64,000 nt of DNA, taken from contig NZ_CP022219.1 in NCBI RefSeq assembly GCF_004114915.1, positions 2,386,501 through 2,450,500 on the forward strand, written 5' to 3'. Below the pieces are notes generated by a model. That model was given only the letters and a program-made list of their open reading frames with translations. It had not been told where the DNA came from and made no database searches. This DNA comes from Bradyrhizobium guangxiense. GTDB taxonomy: Bacteria > Pseudomonadota > Alphaproteobacteria > Rhizobiales > Xanthobacteraceae. The position numbers and the translations under genes were made by a program. Positions within the stretch are counted from its first letter, which is position 1, and each line of letters starts with the position of its first letter. Below are positions 34,549 to 43,335 of this stretch, one piece after another.

Positions 34549-34949
34549 GAGCGAGGAATTTGTTCCAGACTATGTGTGGCCGCCGCTGCACAAACGGTTA
34601 AACGCCGGGCGCGCCCGCTCCGTTAAATCTGCGGTAATTCGGTCGGGAGCTTTGTCGCAAATGCAAAATATTGGGTCGAAACGCCAGGAAAATACGGCAT
34701 TTCGAGGCGATTTAGGCGAGGCGGCCTTAAGGAAGAGTTTACCATCCGGGCAAGCTGACCTCAGTCCCAATGACCCAACGCGAGCAGCCGAGGAGCCATT
34801 CGCAACGAGAGGGCCGGTTGATTTGTTGACGGGACCTAATCATTTGTACATTAGTACAAATGAAATCATAACCAATGCTGCCGCGCAGGGGCGCGCGTCG
34901 TTGTGCCCCAATGGCCCCGTCGGTCAGCAGCCGAGTCCCGGAGGAAATC
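34549..34949. other. Gene-free promoter region between the HerA-like ATPase and the dioxygenase
   Basis: The 401 bases contain no credible coding frame. The left part is AT-richer than its surroundings and presumably holds the HerA promoter. The right part carries the promoter and operator described at 34826-34862. Confidence 0.5.
34826..34862 (+). promoter_or_regulatory. Promoter with TetR-type operator for the extradiol dioxygenase
   Basis: TTGACG (34826-34831) is a good -35 box. The operator CATTTGTAC-ATTA-GTACAAATG (34841-34862) has perfect 9-base arms and covers the -10 position. The same arrangement recurs in front of the tetR gene (58363-58399), where a 45-base comparison from TTGTTGAC onward shows the same order of blocks: TTGACG, ACCT, TTTGTAC-N4-GTACAAA. 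Binding of that TetR here is an inference from the shared site. Confidence 0.7.
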
Positions 34950-35918
34950 ATGCAGCCCGAACCGATCCTCGATCTCGCCCATCTCGGCCATATGGAGCTG
35001 CTGACGCCGAGGCCCGACGAGAGCCTGAAATTCTTCGTCGACGTCATGGGCATGACGGTCAGCGGCCAGAAGGGCGAGTCGGTCTATTTGCGCGGCTGGG
35101 ACGATTACGAGCGCTATTCGCTCAAGCTCACGGCGTCGAAGACATCGGGCATGGGTCACATGGCGCTACGCGCGCGTAGCCAGCAGGCGCTCGAGCGCCG
35201 CGTCGCCGCGCTCAAGGGAACCGGCTTCGACATCGGCTGGATCGACGGCGACATGGGGCAGGGCCCGACCTTCCGCTGCCGCGATCCCGACGGGCACATC
35301 GTCGAGCTCTATTACGAGACCGAATGGTACCAGGCTCCGCCGGAGCTGAGGCCCGCGCTGAAGAACCAGGCGCAGCGCTTTCCCGCGCGCGGCGTCAATG
35401 TCCGTCGCCTCGATCATCTCAACTGCCTCGCCGTCGACATCAAGGCCAACCGCGAGTTCTTCGAGAACTACCTCGGCTGCCGCCTCACCGAGCAAATCGT
35501 GCTCAATGACGGCCGGGAAGCGGCGATGTGGCTGACGATGTCGAACAAGAGCTACGACTTTGCCTATTCGCTCGACCATTCAGGCGTGCCGGGCCGCTTC
35601 CATCACGTCACCTACGCGCTCGACAGCCGCGAGGAGATCCTTCGTGCTGCCGATATCTTCCTCGAGAACGGCGTGCACATCGAGACCGGGCCACACAAGC
35701 ACGCGATCCAGCAGACCTTCTTTCTTTACGTCTACGAACCCGGCGGCAACCGTGTCGAGGTCGCCAATGCCGGCGCCCGCCTGATTCTCGCGCCCGACTG
35801 GAAGCCGATCGTGTGGACCGAGGAGGAGCGCAAGAAGGGCCAGGCCTGGGGGTTGAAGACGATCGAGTCCTTCCACACCCACGGCACGCCACCGGTGGAG
35901 GTGAAGAAGCACGGGTAG
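34950..35918 (+). CDS. Extradiol (catechol 2,3-type) ring-cleavage dioxygenase, VOC superfamily
   Basis: A 322-residue two-domain class I extradiol dioxygenase. Iron ligands can be placed in the C-terminal module: a His in RRLDHLNCL, a His in RFHHVTYAL and Glu in YEPGGNRVEV. The last is part of the extradiol signature YVYEPGGNRVE. GGAGG at 34940-34944 sets the start. It cleaves a catechol-like ring next to the hydroxyl pair, yielding a semialdehyde. The substrate is not evident, but the operator shared with the tetR cluster at 58-63 kb suggests it feeds that pathway. No other catabolic gene adjoins it. Confidence 0.88.
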   Translation: MQPEPILDLAHLGHMELLTPRPDESLKFFVDVMGMTVSGQKGESVYLRGWDDYERYSLKLTASKTSGMGHMALRARSQQALERRVAALKGTGFDIGWIDGDMGQGPTFRCRDPDGHIVELYYETEWYQAPPELRPALKNQAQRFPARGVNVRRLDHLNCLAVDIKANREFFENYLGCRLTEQIVLNDGREAAMWLTMSNKSYDFAYSLDHSGVPGRFHHVTYALDSREEILRAADIFLENGVHIETGPHKHAIQQTFFLYVYEPGGNRVEVANAGARLILAPDWKPIVWTEEERKKGQAWGLKTIESFHTHGTPPVEVKKHG

Positions 35919-35944
35919 CGTTGTGGCTCTGCGCTTCATTCAGC

Positions 35945-36045
35945 GTCATTCGTGGGCCGGAGCGTAGCGAGGGAGCCCGGAATCCATAAACACCAGCCGG
36001 GGTTATGGATTTCGGGCTCGCCGCTTCGCGGCGCCCCGGAATGAC
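35945..36045. repeat. Nested inverted repeat, GTCATTCCGGGGC family, copy 3
   Basis: It runs from GTCATT at the left to CGCCCCGGAATGAC at the right. The inner part has complementary GCCCGGAATCCATAA and TTATGGATTTCGGGC (one mismatch). It lies between the convergent dioxygenase and nicB-like genes and ends 1 base before the nicB-like stop. Confidence 0.75.
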
Positions 36046-36046
36046 G

Positions 36047-39000
36047 TTAGTGGGCTGAACTCCGCACGCGTGCGATCGTCTCGCGCACGCCGGTCCAGGC
36101 CGCCTTGCCGGGTGCGAACTGCCTACGCAGGAAGTTGACGAGCTCCTCGACCTGCGCGTCGCTCATGCTGTTCCTGAACGCCGGCATATAGCCGAGATCG
36201 CTCGACACTGGCTCGGCGATGCCGTGCAGGATCACCTGCACGAGATTATCCGATGTCTCACTGTGCAGATTGCTGTTGAGCGCGAGCGAGGGGCGGCTGC
36301 CGAATAGCGGCAGGGCGCCGACCTCGTGGCAGACCGCGCAGGCGCCCTGGTAGAGGCGGGCGCCGGTCGAGGAGGCGACGGTGACTTGCGTCGCGCTCTC
36401 GAGCTTCGCGGCGAGTGCGTCCTGCGGCGCAATCGGCGCGTCGTTGAACGCGTTGAGATAGATCGCCATCGCACGAATGTCCTGGTCGGGCAGGGCCTTG
36501 AGGTCCCTGACGACAGGCGCCATGGGGCCGGCCGCGACGCCGTGATAGCGGGAATGTCCGGTGCGCAAATAGGCGAACAGCTCGTCCTCGTTCCACGGGA
36601 TCGGTGCGCGCGAGAGCGAGGTCAACGCCGGTGCTTCCCAGCCTTCGGCAAAGCCGCCGGCAAGATAGCTTTCGCGCTGCTCGGCGCCGAGCGCGTTGCG
36701 CGGCGAATGGCAAGCGCTGCAATGGCCGAGGCTCTCGACCAGATAAGCGCCGCGATTCCAGGCCTCGGACTTTGCGGGATCGGGCTTGAACTCCTTGGTT
36801 TGATGGAACAGTGCGTTCCAGCCTGCCAGCAGCGGGCGCAGATTGAACGGGAAGGCGAGCGTGTTGGCGGGGGTCGTCGCGCGCACCGCGGGCTGCGCCA
36901 TCAGGTAAGCATAGAGCGCTTGCAGATCGGCGTCGCTGGTCTTTGAAAAATGCGTGTAGGGGAAGGCGGGATAGAGCGGCCGTCCGTCGCGATGCAGTCC
37001 GTCGCGCATGGCGCGTTCGAAGGCGGGGTAGGACCAGGCTCCGATGCCGGTCTCGACATCGGGTGTGATGTTGGTGCTGTGGATCGTGCCGAACGGCGTT
37101 TCCAGCGCACGCCCGCCGGCATTGAGCGCGCCGCCAAGCTTGGTATGGCACTCCGCGCAATTGCCGAGCGCCGCGAGCTGCGCGCCGCGGGCGATCGTCG
37201 CCGCGGAATAGACCGACGCGTCGGGCCGTGCGATCGGCGCAATCGCGCGGCCAGGAAGCACCGCGGCGCCGACGCCGATGGCGGCCGTGCAGACGGCCGC
37301 AATCGTCGCGAAGATGCCGGCGCGCTTGGTGAATGGATTTGCCCAGATGCGAGATGGCGGCGATGCTGCCGGCGCGGGCAGCGCCTGCGGCCTTACCGCT
37401 GCATCGCCGTGCAACCCTTTCAGGATGCGCTCCGGCGTGAACGGCGGCTCGCGAAAGCGCACGCCGGTGGCATCGAAGATCGCATTGGCAATCGCGGCTG
37501 CGCTCGGCACGGACGCGGACTCGCCGACGCCGAGCGGCGGCTGATCCTGCCGCGGCAGCATCAGCACGTCGATCTTGGGCACGTCCGGGAAGGGGATGAT
37601 CGGATAGGCGCCCCATTCGCGCGCCGCCACCGCGCCGCGCTCGAACGAGACCTCCTCCATCAGTGCGCGGCTGGTGGACTGGATGACATTGCCGTGGATC
37701 TGGTGGCGCACGCCGTCCGGGTTGATCATCAGTCCGGAATCCTGCCCTGCGACCACGCGGGTCACGCTGACGTCGCCGGTCGTCTTGTTCACGGCAACGT
37801 CGGTGACCCAGGCCGACCACGCCGCGCCGTAGCCGGGAAACTTGCTGTGGACGTAAAGAGCATAGGCAAAGCCGCGGCCGTGCACGACCTCGCCGTCCTT
37901 CTCCTCGCGCACGGGGCGTGGTTTCCACCCCGCGCGTTCGGCGACCGCGTTGACGAGATCGACGGCGCGCGGGTCTTTCAGATAGCGCAGGCGGTACTCG
38001 ATCGGATCGACGCCGGCCTCGGTTGCGGCCTCGTCGATGTAGGATTCGTGCGCAAAGGTGTTCGGCAGGGCCGAGACGCCGCGAAACCAGGAGGCGCGCA
38101 CGATCGGCGGCATGTCGTGGGCGACGACGCGCATGTTGTCGTAGTCATAGGGCGGGATCGCGGTGCGGTCGCCCATCTGCAGCACGGCCGGCTCCGGTGC
38201 GATGCGGCCGGTCAGCAGCAGCGCCAGCGTCGGCGCGCCATTCGACGGATAGCGCGTGGCGAGATCGTAACCGGCGATGCCGCCGTGGGCATCGAGCCCG
38301 CCATCGACGTCGATGAGCTGCGCGGTGCCCTTGGGCTCCCAGGCATGCTCCTGCTCGCGCGTCAGCTGCACGCGCACGGGCCGGCGGACCGCGCGCGACA
38401 GCAGCAGTGCGTCGGCCGTGACGTCGTCGGCGCAGTTGCGGCCATAGCAGCCGGCGGCCTCCAGCCGGATGATCTCGATCTCGCTCTCGGGTCGCTCGAT
38501 CAGGAGCGCTAGATCGCTGCGCAGCACGTGCGGATTCTGTGTGCCCGACCAGACCCTGACATTGCCGTCCTGAAAATCCGCCACGGCGCAGGACGGGCCG
38601 ATCGAGGCGTGCATCTGATACGGCCACACGTAAGTACGCTGCATCGGCTTGGCCGCACCGGCGATCGCCGCGCCGACATCGCCCTTGTCGATCAGCGTGC
38701 GCGGTGTCGACGGATTGGCGCGCAGCGCGGTCTCGACGTCGGAAAGATCGGTCAATGTCGGCGTCGGCTTCCAGCTCACCTTGAGCTGCTCCGCCGCGCG
38801 GATCGCGTTCTCCTCGCGGTCGGCAACGATGCCGACGAAATCGCCGAGGCGCACGACGGCCATGATGCCGGGGATATCGCGCACCGAGGACTCGTCGACG
38901 GCAATCAGGCTGGTGCCGACGAACGGGCCGGCGTCGACGCCGGCATAGGGTGGACGCACCACGCGGCCGTGCAGCATGCCGGGCACGCGGACGTCGTGCA

Positions 39001-39571
39001 CGAAGGTCAGCTCGCCCGTGGCCTTGGCGGGCAGGTCGACGCGGGGCGTCGACTGGCCGACGATGGAGTAGTCGCCGACAGGCTTCACGGTGACGTCATC
39101 GGCAAGCTCGAGCCGGATCGCTTCGCCGCCGATCAGTTCGCCGTAGCTGACGCTGCGGTTGTCGCGACCGCGAACGAGGCCGTCTTCTACCCGGAGATCG
39201 GCGGCCGGCACTTCGAGTCGCTCGGCCGCGCGCGCGATCAGGAAGTGACGTGCCTGCGCCGCGGCCTTGCGCAAGGGCACGGCGGTGATCTGGATGGTCT
39301 CGCTCGCGATCGTCGCGCCCTGGTTCGGCACCAAGGCGGTGTCGCCAAGCACCACGACGACGCGCGCAAAGGACACGTCCAGCTCTTCGGCGACGATCTG
39401 GCCGAGCGCCGTGCGAATGCCGGTGCCGAGATCGACGTGGCCGTTATAGGCCGTGACCGATCCGTCCGCGGTGATCCGCACGAAGGTCTCGGATGTGACC
39501 TCGTCCACGGTGCGGGCGACGACGAGCGAACCGGATGGATGCTCAGCTCCGTTCGAAACAGGGGAGGCCAT
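36047..39571 (-). CDS. Nicotinate dehydrogenase-like molybdenum subunit fused to tri-haem cytochrome c (NicB-like)
   Basis: A 1174-residue large subunit of the xanthine oxidase family. Residues 1 to about 740 are the molybdopterin-binding part (VDLGTGIRTALGQIVAEEL, RDIPGIMAVVRLGD, AAGCYGRNCADDVTADA, VGESASVPSAAAIANAIF). A membrane helix (GIFATIAAVCTAAIGVGAAV, about 745-770) follows. The C-terminal part has three c-type haem sites: CAECH near 804, CSACH near 951 and CAVCH near 1077. This matches the NicB architecture of Pseudomonas nicotinate hydroxylase, which passes electrons to cytochrome c instead of NAD. The start overlaps the stop of the iron-sulfur subunit (ATGA). Another N-heterocycle or aldehyde substrate cannot be excluded. 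Confidence 0.85.
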   Translation of the reverse strand: MASPVSNGAEHPSGSLVVARTVDEVTSETFVRITADGSVTAYNGHVDLGTGIRTALGQIVAEELDVSFARVVVVLGDTALVPNQGATIASETIQITAVPLRKAAAQARHFLIARAAERLEVPAADLRVEDGLVRGRDNRSVSYGELIGGEAIRLELADDVTVKPVGDYSIVGQSTPRVDLPAKATGELTFVHDVRVPGMLHGRVVRPPYAGVDAGPFVGTSLIAVDESSVRDIPGIMAVVRLGDFVGIVADREENAIRAAEQLKVSWKPTPTLTDLSDVETALRANPSTPRTLIDKGDVGAAIAGAAKPMQRTYVWPYQMHASIGPSCAVADFQDGNVRVWSGTQNPHVLRSDLALLIERPESEIEIIRLEAAGCYGRNCADDVTADALLLSRAVRRPVRVQLTREQEHAWEPKGTAQLIDVDGGLDAHGGIAGYDLATRYPSNGAPTLALLLTGRIAPEPAVLQMGDRTAIPPYDYDNMRVVAHDMPPIVRASWFRGVSALPNTFAHESYIDEAATEAGVDPIEYRLRYLKDPRAVDLVNAVAERAGWKPRPVREEKDGEVVHGRGFAYALYVHSKFPGYGAAWSAWVTDVAVNKTTGDVSVTRVVAGQDSGLMINPDGVRHQIHGNVIQSTSRALMEEVSFERGAVAAREWGAYPIIPFPDVPKIDVLMLPRQDQPPLGVGESASVPSAAAIANAIFDATGVRFREPPFTPERILKGLHGDAAVRPQALPAPAASPPSRIWANPFTKRAGIFATIAAVCTAAIGVGAAVLPGRAIAPIARPDASVYSAATIARGAQLAALGNCAECHTKLGGALNAGGRALETPFGTIHSTNITPDVETGIGAWSYPAFERAMRDGLHRDGRPLYPAFPYTHFSKTSDADLQALYAYLMAQPAVRATTPANTLAFPFNLRPLLAGWNALFHQTKEFKPDPAKSEAWNRGAYLVESLGHCSACHSPRNALGAEQRESYLAGGFAEGWEAPALTSLSRAPIPWNEDELFAYLRTGHSRYHGVAAGPMAPVVRDLKALPDQDIRAMAIYLNAFNDAPIAPQDALAAKLESATQVTVASSTGARLYQGACAVCHEVGALPLFGSRPSLALNSNLHSETSDNLVQVILHGIAEPVSSDLGYMPAFRNSMSDAQVEELVNFLRRQFAPGKAAWTGVRETIARVRSSAH

Positions 39572-40053
39572 CAATCTGCGGCCTCGGTGAGCTGGCCGGA
39601 GGCGCGCATCACGGCGCGCAGGATTTCGACATGGGTGCCGCAGCGGCAGAGATTGTAGCGCAGCGCCGCCAGCGCCTCCTGCTCGGTCGGCCGCGGGTTG
39701 ATCGCGAGCAATGCCTTGGTGGTCATGATCATGCCGTTGAGACAGTAGCCGCATTGCGCGGCCTGCTCGTCAATGAAGGCCTGCTGCACGACATCAGGCT
39801 TGTCGCGCGTGCCGAGCCCCTCGAGCGTCACGATGTCGCGGCCAGCGCAGCCGCCGACGGGAATCACGCAGGAGCGCGCCGCTGTGCCGTCGATCAGGAC
39901 CGTGCAGGTGCCGCATTCGCCGAGGCCGCAACCATATTTCGGGCCGTTGAGTGCGAGATCGTTGCGTAGCACGTAGAGCAGCGGCGTCTCTGGCGCCGCC
40001 GCGACCTCGATGATCCTGCCGTTCACGGTGAGGCGGATCGGTGTCTGCGTCAT
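39571..40053 (-). CDS. Nicotinate dehydrogenase-like 2x[2Fe-2S] subunit (NicA-like)
   Basis: A 160-residue small subunit. The N-terminal plant-type cluster is bound by Cys in YGCGLGECGTCTVLIDG plus the later SC. The C-terminal cluster is bound by the CGYC and CRCG pairs (AQCGYCLNGMIM, NLCRCGTHVEI). It relays electrons from the molybdenum centre to the haem domain of the large subunit. An upstream ATG at 40059 is equally possible. The promoter region is shared with the divergent hydroxynicotinate reductase gene and holds a palindrome about 54 bases upstream. Confidence 0.9.
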   Translation of the reverse strand: MTQTPIRLTVNGRIIEVAAAPETPLLYVLRNDLALNGPKYGCGLGECGTCTVLIDGTAARSCVIPVGGCAGRDIVTLEGLGTRDKPDVVQQAFIDEQAAQCGYCLNGMIMTTKALLAINPRPTEQEALAALRYNLCRCGTHVEILRAVMRASGQLTEAAD

Positions 40054-40106
40054 CCTCATTCTCAAGCCTGCGGCAAATTGCTGCCAAGTTTCGATTGCGA
40101 CGATAC

Positions 40107-40122
40107 CGTTTGTACACAAACG
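40107..40122. promoter_or_regulatory. Palindrome CGTTTGT-AC-ACAAACG before the nicAB-like operon
   Basis: Perfect 7-base arms around a 2-base centre, 54 bases upstream of the nicA-like start. The core TTTGTACACAAA fits TTNGTRYACNAA, the pattern also found in front of the reductase (40263-40274) and the enamidase (49943-49954). It is a probable operator of the MarR-family regulator encoded at 48.1 kb. Confidence 0.6.
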
Positions 40123-40230
40123 TGCAAGCCGTGCATGCCGCACTGCAGCGCGGCTGCCTGCTTTGTGGACAGGGTGGATAGGCAAATGAGGTTTTATGCG
40201 GCAGCCGCGCCTTTTGCGCTGCACCGCCGC

Positions 40231-40278
40231 TTGACAGCGCCAGGGGAGCGCGCGCAACATCGTTCGTGTACGAATGAT
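40231..40278 (+). promoter_or_regulatory. Promoter and operator of the hydroxynicotinate reductase operon
   Basis: TTGACA (40231-40236) is a consensus -35 box. Eighteen bases on, CAACAT (40255-40260) is a weak -10. The operator ATCGTTCGTGTACGAATGAT (40259-40278) overlaps the expected transcription start and is palindromic at 16 of 20 positions. Fifteen of 18 bases match the site at 49940-49957. Confidence 0.6.
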
Positions 40279-40286
40279 AACCGCAA

Positions 40287-41762
40287 ATGTCCGCTGGCTC
40301 CGACATGGTGACTGAAACGACGAGCGCTGTCATCGACAAGATCCGCTGCGATGCTTGTCCGGTGATGTGCTACATCAAGCCGGGCGCGGCGGGGGCCTGC
40401 GATCGCTACGCCAACCACGACGGCAAGCTCGTCCGCGTCGATCCGCACGTGATCCTGGAACGCACCGTCTCGCATGGCGGCAAGCTGGTCCCGTTCAGCC
40501 GCACGGAAGATTGGGACGGCAAGATCGTCCACGAACCCTCGACCTTCGTCACGGCGATCGGCGCGGGTACGACCTATCCCGATTACAAGCCGGCGCCGTT
40601 CATCGTCTCCGCGGAGGTTGACGGCGTCGACATGGTGACTGTGGTCACCGAGGGCATTTTCTCCTATTGCGGCGTCAAGGTGAAGATCGACACCGACCGC
40701 TATCTCGGCCCGGAGACCGCGACCGTTCGCGCGCAGGGCGAAGCCGTGGGACACGTCACCACGAGCGAATATGGCTCCCAGATGCTGTCGCTGGGCGGCG
40801 TGCATCACCTGACTGGCGGCTCCAAGAAAGAGGGTCGCGTCACCTGCGACACACTGATGGACCTCGCCAATTGCAAGGCGGTCGAGCTCACCATCGACGG
40901 CGGGGCCGCGGTGGTAGTGCAGGCCGGTCAGCCGCCGATCGTCAACGGCGTGAGGGAAGAGCGCATGCGCGTCGGCTGCGGCTCGGCGACGATCGGCATG
41001 TTCGCCAAGCAATGGCACGGCAAGGTCGACGAGGTCGTCGTGGTCGACGACCACATCACCGGCGTGCTGAGCGAGCACCAGGCCGGCAAGCTGCTCGACA
41101 TCGCCGACACCGGCATCAAGATGAAGGGCCGCCGGTCGACGCCCGGGCGCTATTTCCAGGTCGCCGATCCCGGCACGGGTTGGGGCGGCACCAACATCTC
41201 CGATCCCTTGTCGATCCTCGGGCCGTTCGATGCCAAGGAAGCAAAGCCCGGTCTGACCATGCTGATGGTTTCCACCACCGGGGAACATTCGTCCTATTAC
41301 GTGCTGGACGAGGCCTTGAAGCCGGTCGAGACCGAGATGCCTGCCGACCTGAAGTTCTCGGTCGAGCGCATCCAGGAGAATTGCGAGCCGGCGCTGTGCA
41401 CGGTGCTGTTCATGGCGGGCGCCGGCGGCTCCTTGCGCGCCGGCGTCACCGACAATCCGGTGCGGCTGACGCGCTCGGTGAAGGACGCGCTGACGCGCGT
41501 CACCAGCGGCGGTGCGCCGGTCTATGTCTGGCCCGGCGGCGGCATCACCTACATGGTCGATGTCACGCAGATGCCGGCGGGCGCGTTCGGCTATGTGCCG
41601 ACGCCGGCGCTGGTCGCGCCGATCGAATTTACGATGAAGCTGTCCGACTACGCCGCGCTCGGCGGACACATGGATTATGTGAAGCCGCTTTCCGAGGTGC
41701 AGAACGGCGAGGATGTTCGCCAGCTGCCTTGGCAGAATCCGATTCCGGGGCCGCGGGCATGA
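40287..41762 (+). CDS. 6-hydroxynicotinate reductase-like iron-sulfur flavoprotein
   Basis: A 491-residue protein resembling the 6-hydroxynicotinate reductase of Eubacterium barkeri, which uses reduced ferredoxin to convert 6-hydroxynicotinate to 1,4,5,6-tetrahydro-6-oxonicotinate. An N-terminal four-cysteine motif (C21-x2-C24-x3-C28-x9-C38) can bind a [4Fe-4S] cluster. Six more cysteines occur at 128, 187, 196, 231, 366 and 371. The E. barkeri enzyme carries covalently bound flavin; a weak flavin-transfer-like motif DDHITGV is at 254-260. Context supports the name: a NicAB-like hydroxylase diverges from it and an enamidase lies downstream. ATG 40305 is an alternative start. Confidence 0.75.
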   Translation: MSAGSDMVTETTSAVIDKIRCDACPVMCYIKPGAAGACDRYANHDGKLVRVDPHVILERTVSHGGKLVPFSRTEDWDGKIVHEPSTFVTAIGAGTTYPDYKPAPFIVSAEVDGVDMVTVVTEGIFSYCGVKVKIDTDRYLGPETATVRAQGEAVGHVTTSEYGSQMLSLGGVHHLTGGSKKEGRVTCDTLMDLANCKAVELTIDGGAAVVVQAGQPPIVNGVREERMRVGCGSATIGMFAKQWHGKVDEVVVVDDHITGVLSEHQAGKLLDIADTGIKMKGRRSTPGRYFQVADPGTGWGGTNISDPLSILGPFDAKEAKPGLTMLMVSTTGEHSSYYVLDEALKPVETEMPADLKFSVERIQENCEPALCTVLFMAGAGGSLRAGVTDNPVRLTRSVKDALTRVTSGGAPVYVWPGGGITYMVDVTQMPAGAFGYVPTPALVAPIEFTMKLSDYAALGGHMDYVKPLSEVQNGEDVRQLPWQNPIPGPRA

Positions 41763-42655
41763 CGAGGATCCCGCAAATCGCATTGCTGTCAGATGGCCGG
41801 CGGCTGCATTTGCAGGATGGACCGATCGATCTGATCATTGAGGCGAAGGGGCGCGTGGACGCGGTTCATGCGGCCTATGAGGCTGCGGCGCGGCGCTTCA
41901 CGGGCCTGCTCGACGAGCTCTGCGCGGAGCTGCCGACGCTGCGCGCTGCTGCCGAGGCGCGGACCTCCCTGAAGGGCGTGGTGGCGCGCCGGATGCACGC
42001 CGCAGTCGCGCCCTTTGCTGCTGATGGCTTCATCACGCCGATGGCTGCTGTTGCCGGCAGTGTGGCGGAGGAGATTCTCGGCGCCATGTTGGGCGCTGCG
42101 GGCCTTGATCGGGCCTATGTCAACAATGGCGGCGACATTGCCGTTCATCTGGGCAGAGGCGAGCATTTTTCGATTGGCCTGATGGATCGCCCCGATCGTG
42201 ACGGCGTCATGCGAGCCATGCGGGTCGATGCGGATGACCAGGTCGGGGGCGTCGCGACCAGCGGGCGCCACGGCCGCAGCTTTTCGCTCGGGATTGCCGA
42301 CGCGGTCACGGTGTTGGCCGCGACGGCTTCACAGGCCGACGCCGCGGCGACGGTCATCGCCAACGCCGTCGATCTGCCGGGGCATCCCGCCATCGCCAGG
42401 CAGCCGGCCTGCGAGCTTCAGCCCGACAGCGATCTCGGCGCACGTCTCGTCACCCGACATGTCGGTGAACTGTCACAGAATGAGATCGCCGCCGCCCTCG
42501 AATCTGGCGCGGAATGTGCACGTCAATTGTTCGATCGCGGCTTGATCGAGGGGGCCGTATTGCAGCTTTGTGGTGATATGCTTGTCATCGGACCCAAGGA
42601 TATAGAACAGCAAAGAACGCGTCCGCGTCTGCCGGAGAACGCGGTCTGTGCCTGA
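41759..42655 (+). CDS. UPF0280-family (ApbE-like superfamily) protein
   Basis: A 298-residue protein of the UPF0280 family, recognised from VNNGGDIAVHLGRGEHFSIGL, GGVATSGRHGRSFSLGIADAVTVLA and ADAAATVIANAVD. By recollection the family shares its fold with ApbE, the flavin transferase. Those segments parallel ApbE's N-x-G-G-D and A-T-S-G blocks. The ATG overlaps the reductase stop (ATGA), so the two are made together. Since the homologous reductase has a covalent flavin, a maturation role is a plausible inference. No signal peptide is present, so it acts in the cytoplasm. Confidence 0.8.
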   Translation: MTRIPQIALLSDGRRLHLQDGPIDLIIEAKGRVDAVHAAYEAAARRFTGLLDELCAELPTLRAAAEARTSLKGVVARRMHAAVAPFAADGFITPMAAVAGSVAEEILGAMLGAAGLDRAYVNNGGDIAVHLGRGEHFSIGLMDRPDRDGVMRAMRVDADDQVGGVATSGRHGRSFSLGIADAVTVLAATASQADAAATVIANAVDLPGHPAIARQPACELQPDSDLGARLVTRHVGELSQNEIAAALESGAECARQLFDRGLIEGAVLQLCGDMLVIGPKDIEQQRTRPRLPENAVCA

Positions 42656-42670
42656 ACAGGGAAGCGAAAC

Positions 42671-43255
42671 ATGAGCGCGATCATCCGCAAGATCGTCACC
42701 GTCGTCGAAGAGACGCAGATGGAGATGGGCCGCCAGGTCTCGCCGCCGACCCGGCGCGCGGCGGCGATCGCCGTGATCGAAAATCCCTTCGCCGGAAGGT
42801 ATGTCGAGGATCTCTCGCCGCTGATCGCGATCGGCGAAGAGCTGGGCGAACTCTTGGCGAAGCGCGCCGTGGCTGCGCTCGGCGTCGATGGCGCCAAGGC
42901 GCAGAGCTACGGCAAGGCCGCGGCCGTCGGCGAGAACGGCGAGCTGGAACACGCCGCCGCGATCCTTCACCCCAAGATGGGCGCGCCGGTGCGCAAGGTT
43001 CTGACCAAGGGCGCGGCGCTGATCCCATCGTCGAAGAAACGCAGCGGGCCCGGGACGACGCTCGACATTCCGCTCGGCCACAAGGACGCTGCCTTCGTGC
43101 GCAGCCATTTCGACGGCATGGAAGTTCAGATCAATGACGCGCCGCGCGCCAACGAGATCATGGTCGCCGTCGCCGTCACCGACAGCGGACGTCCTTTGCC
43201 GCGCGTCGGCGGGCTCACGGTTGCGGAAGTGAAGGGCGAGGACGGTCTGAGATAG
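42671..43255 (+). CDS. DUF1185 ("amino acid synthesis") family protein
   Basis: A 194-residue protein of the PF06684 family. The marks are IRKIVTVVEETQMEMG at the start, AAIAVIENPFAGRYVEDLSPLI, GENGELEHAAAILHPKMGAPVRKVL and NDAPRANEIMVAVAVTDSGRPLPRVGG. The biochemical role of the family is not established despite its name. It lies 15 bases after the UPF0280 gene, in the same operon as the hydroxynicotinate reductase. A step in ring processing, or a cofactor role, is possible. Confidence 0.82.
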   Translation: MSAIIRKIVTVVEETQMEMGRQVSPPTRRAAAIAVIENPFAGRYVEDLSPLIAIGEELGELLAKRAVAALGVDGAKAQSYGKAAAVGENGELEHAAAILHPKMGAPVRKVLTKGAALIPSSKKRSGPGTTLDIPLGHKDAAFVRSHFDGMEVQINDAPRANEIMVAVAVTDSGRPLPRVGGLTVAEVKGEDGLR

Positions 43256-43335
43256 GGTTTGAGCCGGGGAGGCGGGCACAGCTTCTCCGACAAGGTCACG
43301 CTGAAGACGTCAAGAGTTCAAAACTGGAGGTTGGG

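Noticed and set aside
34841..34862. The CATTTGTAC inverted repeat as a terminator
   Set aside because: No T-run, short AT-rich arms, and position over a promoter with an identical layout at tetR; an operator explains it better.
36047..40053. Naming the molybdenum enzyme xanthine dehydrogenase or an aldehyde dehydrogenase
   Set aside because: There is no FAD subunit; the two-subunit form with three haem c sites and the adjoining reductase and enamidase genes favour a nicotinate-type hydroxylase.
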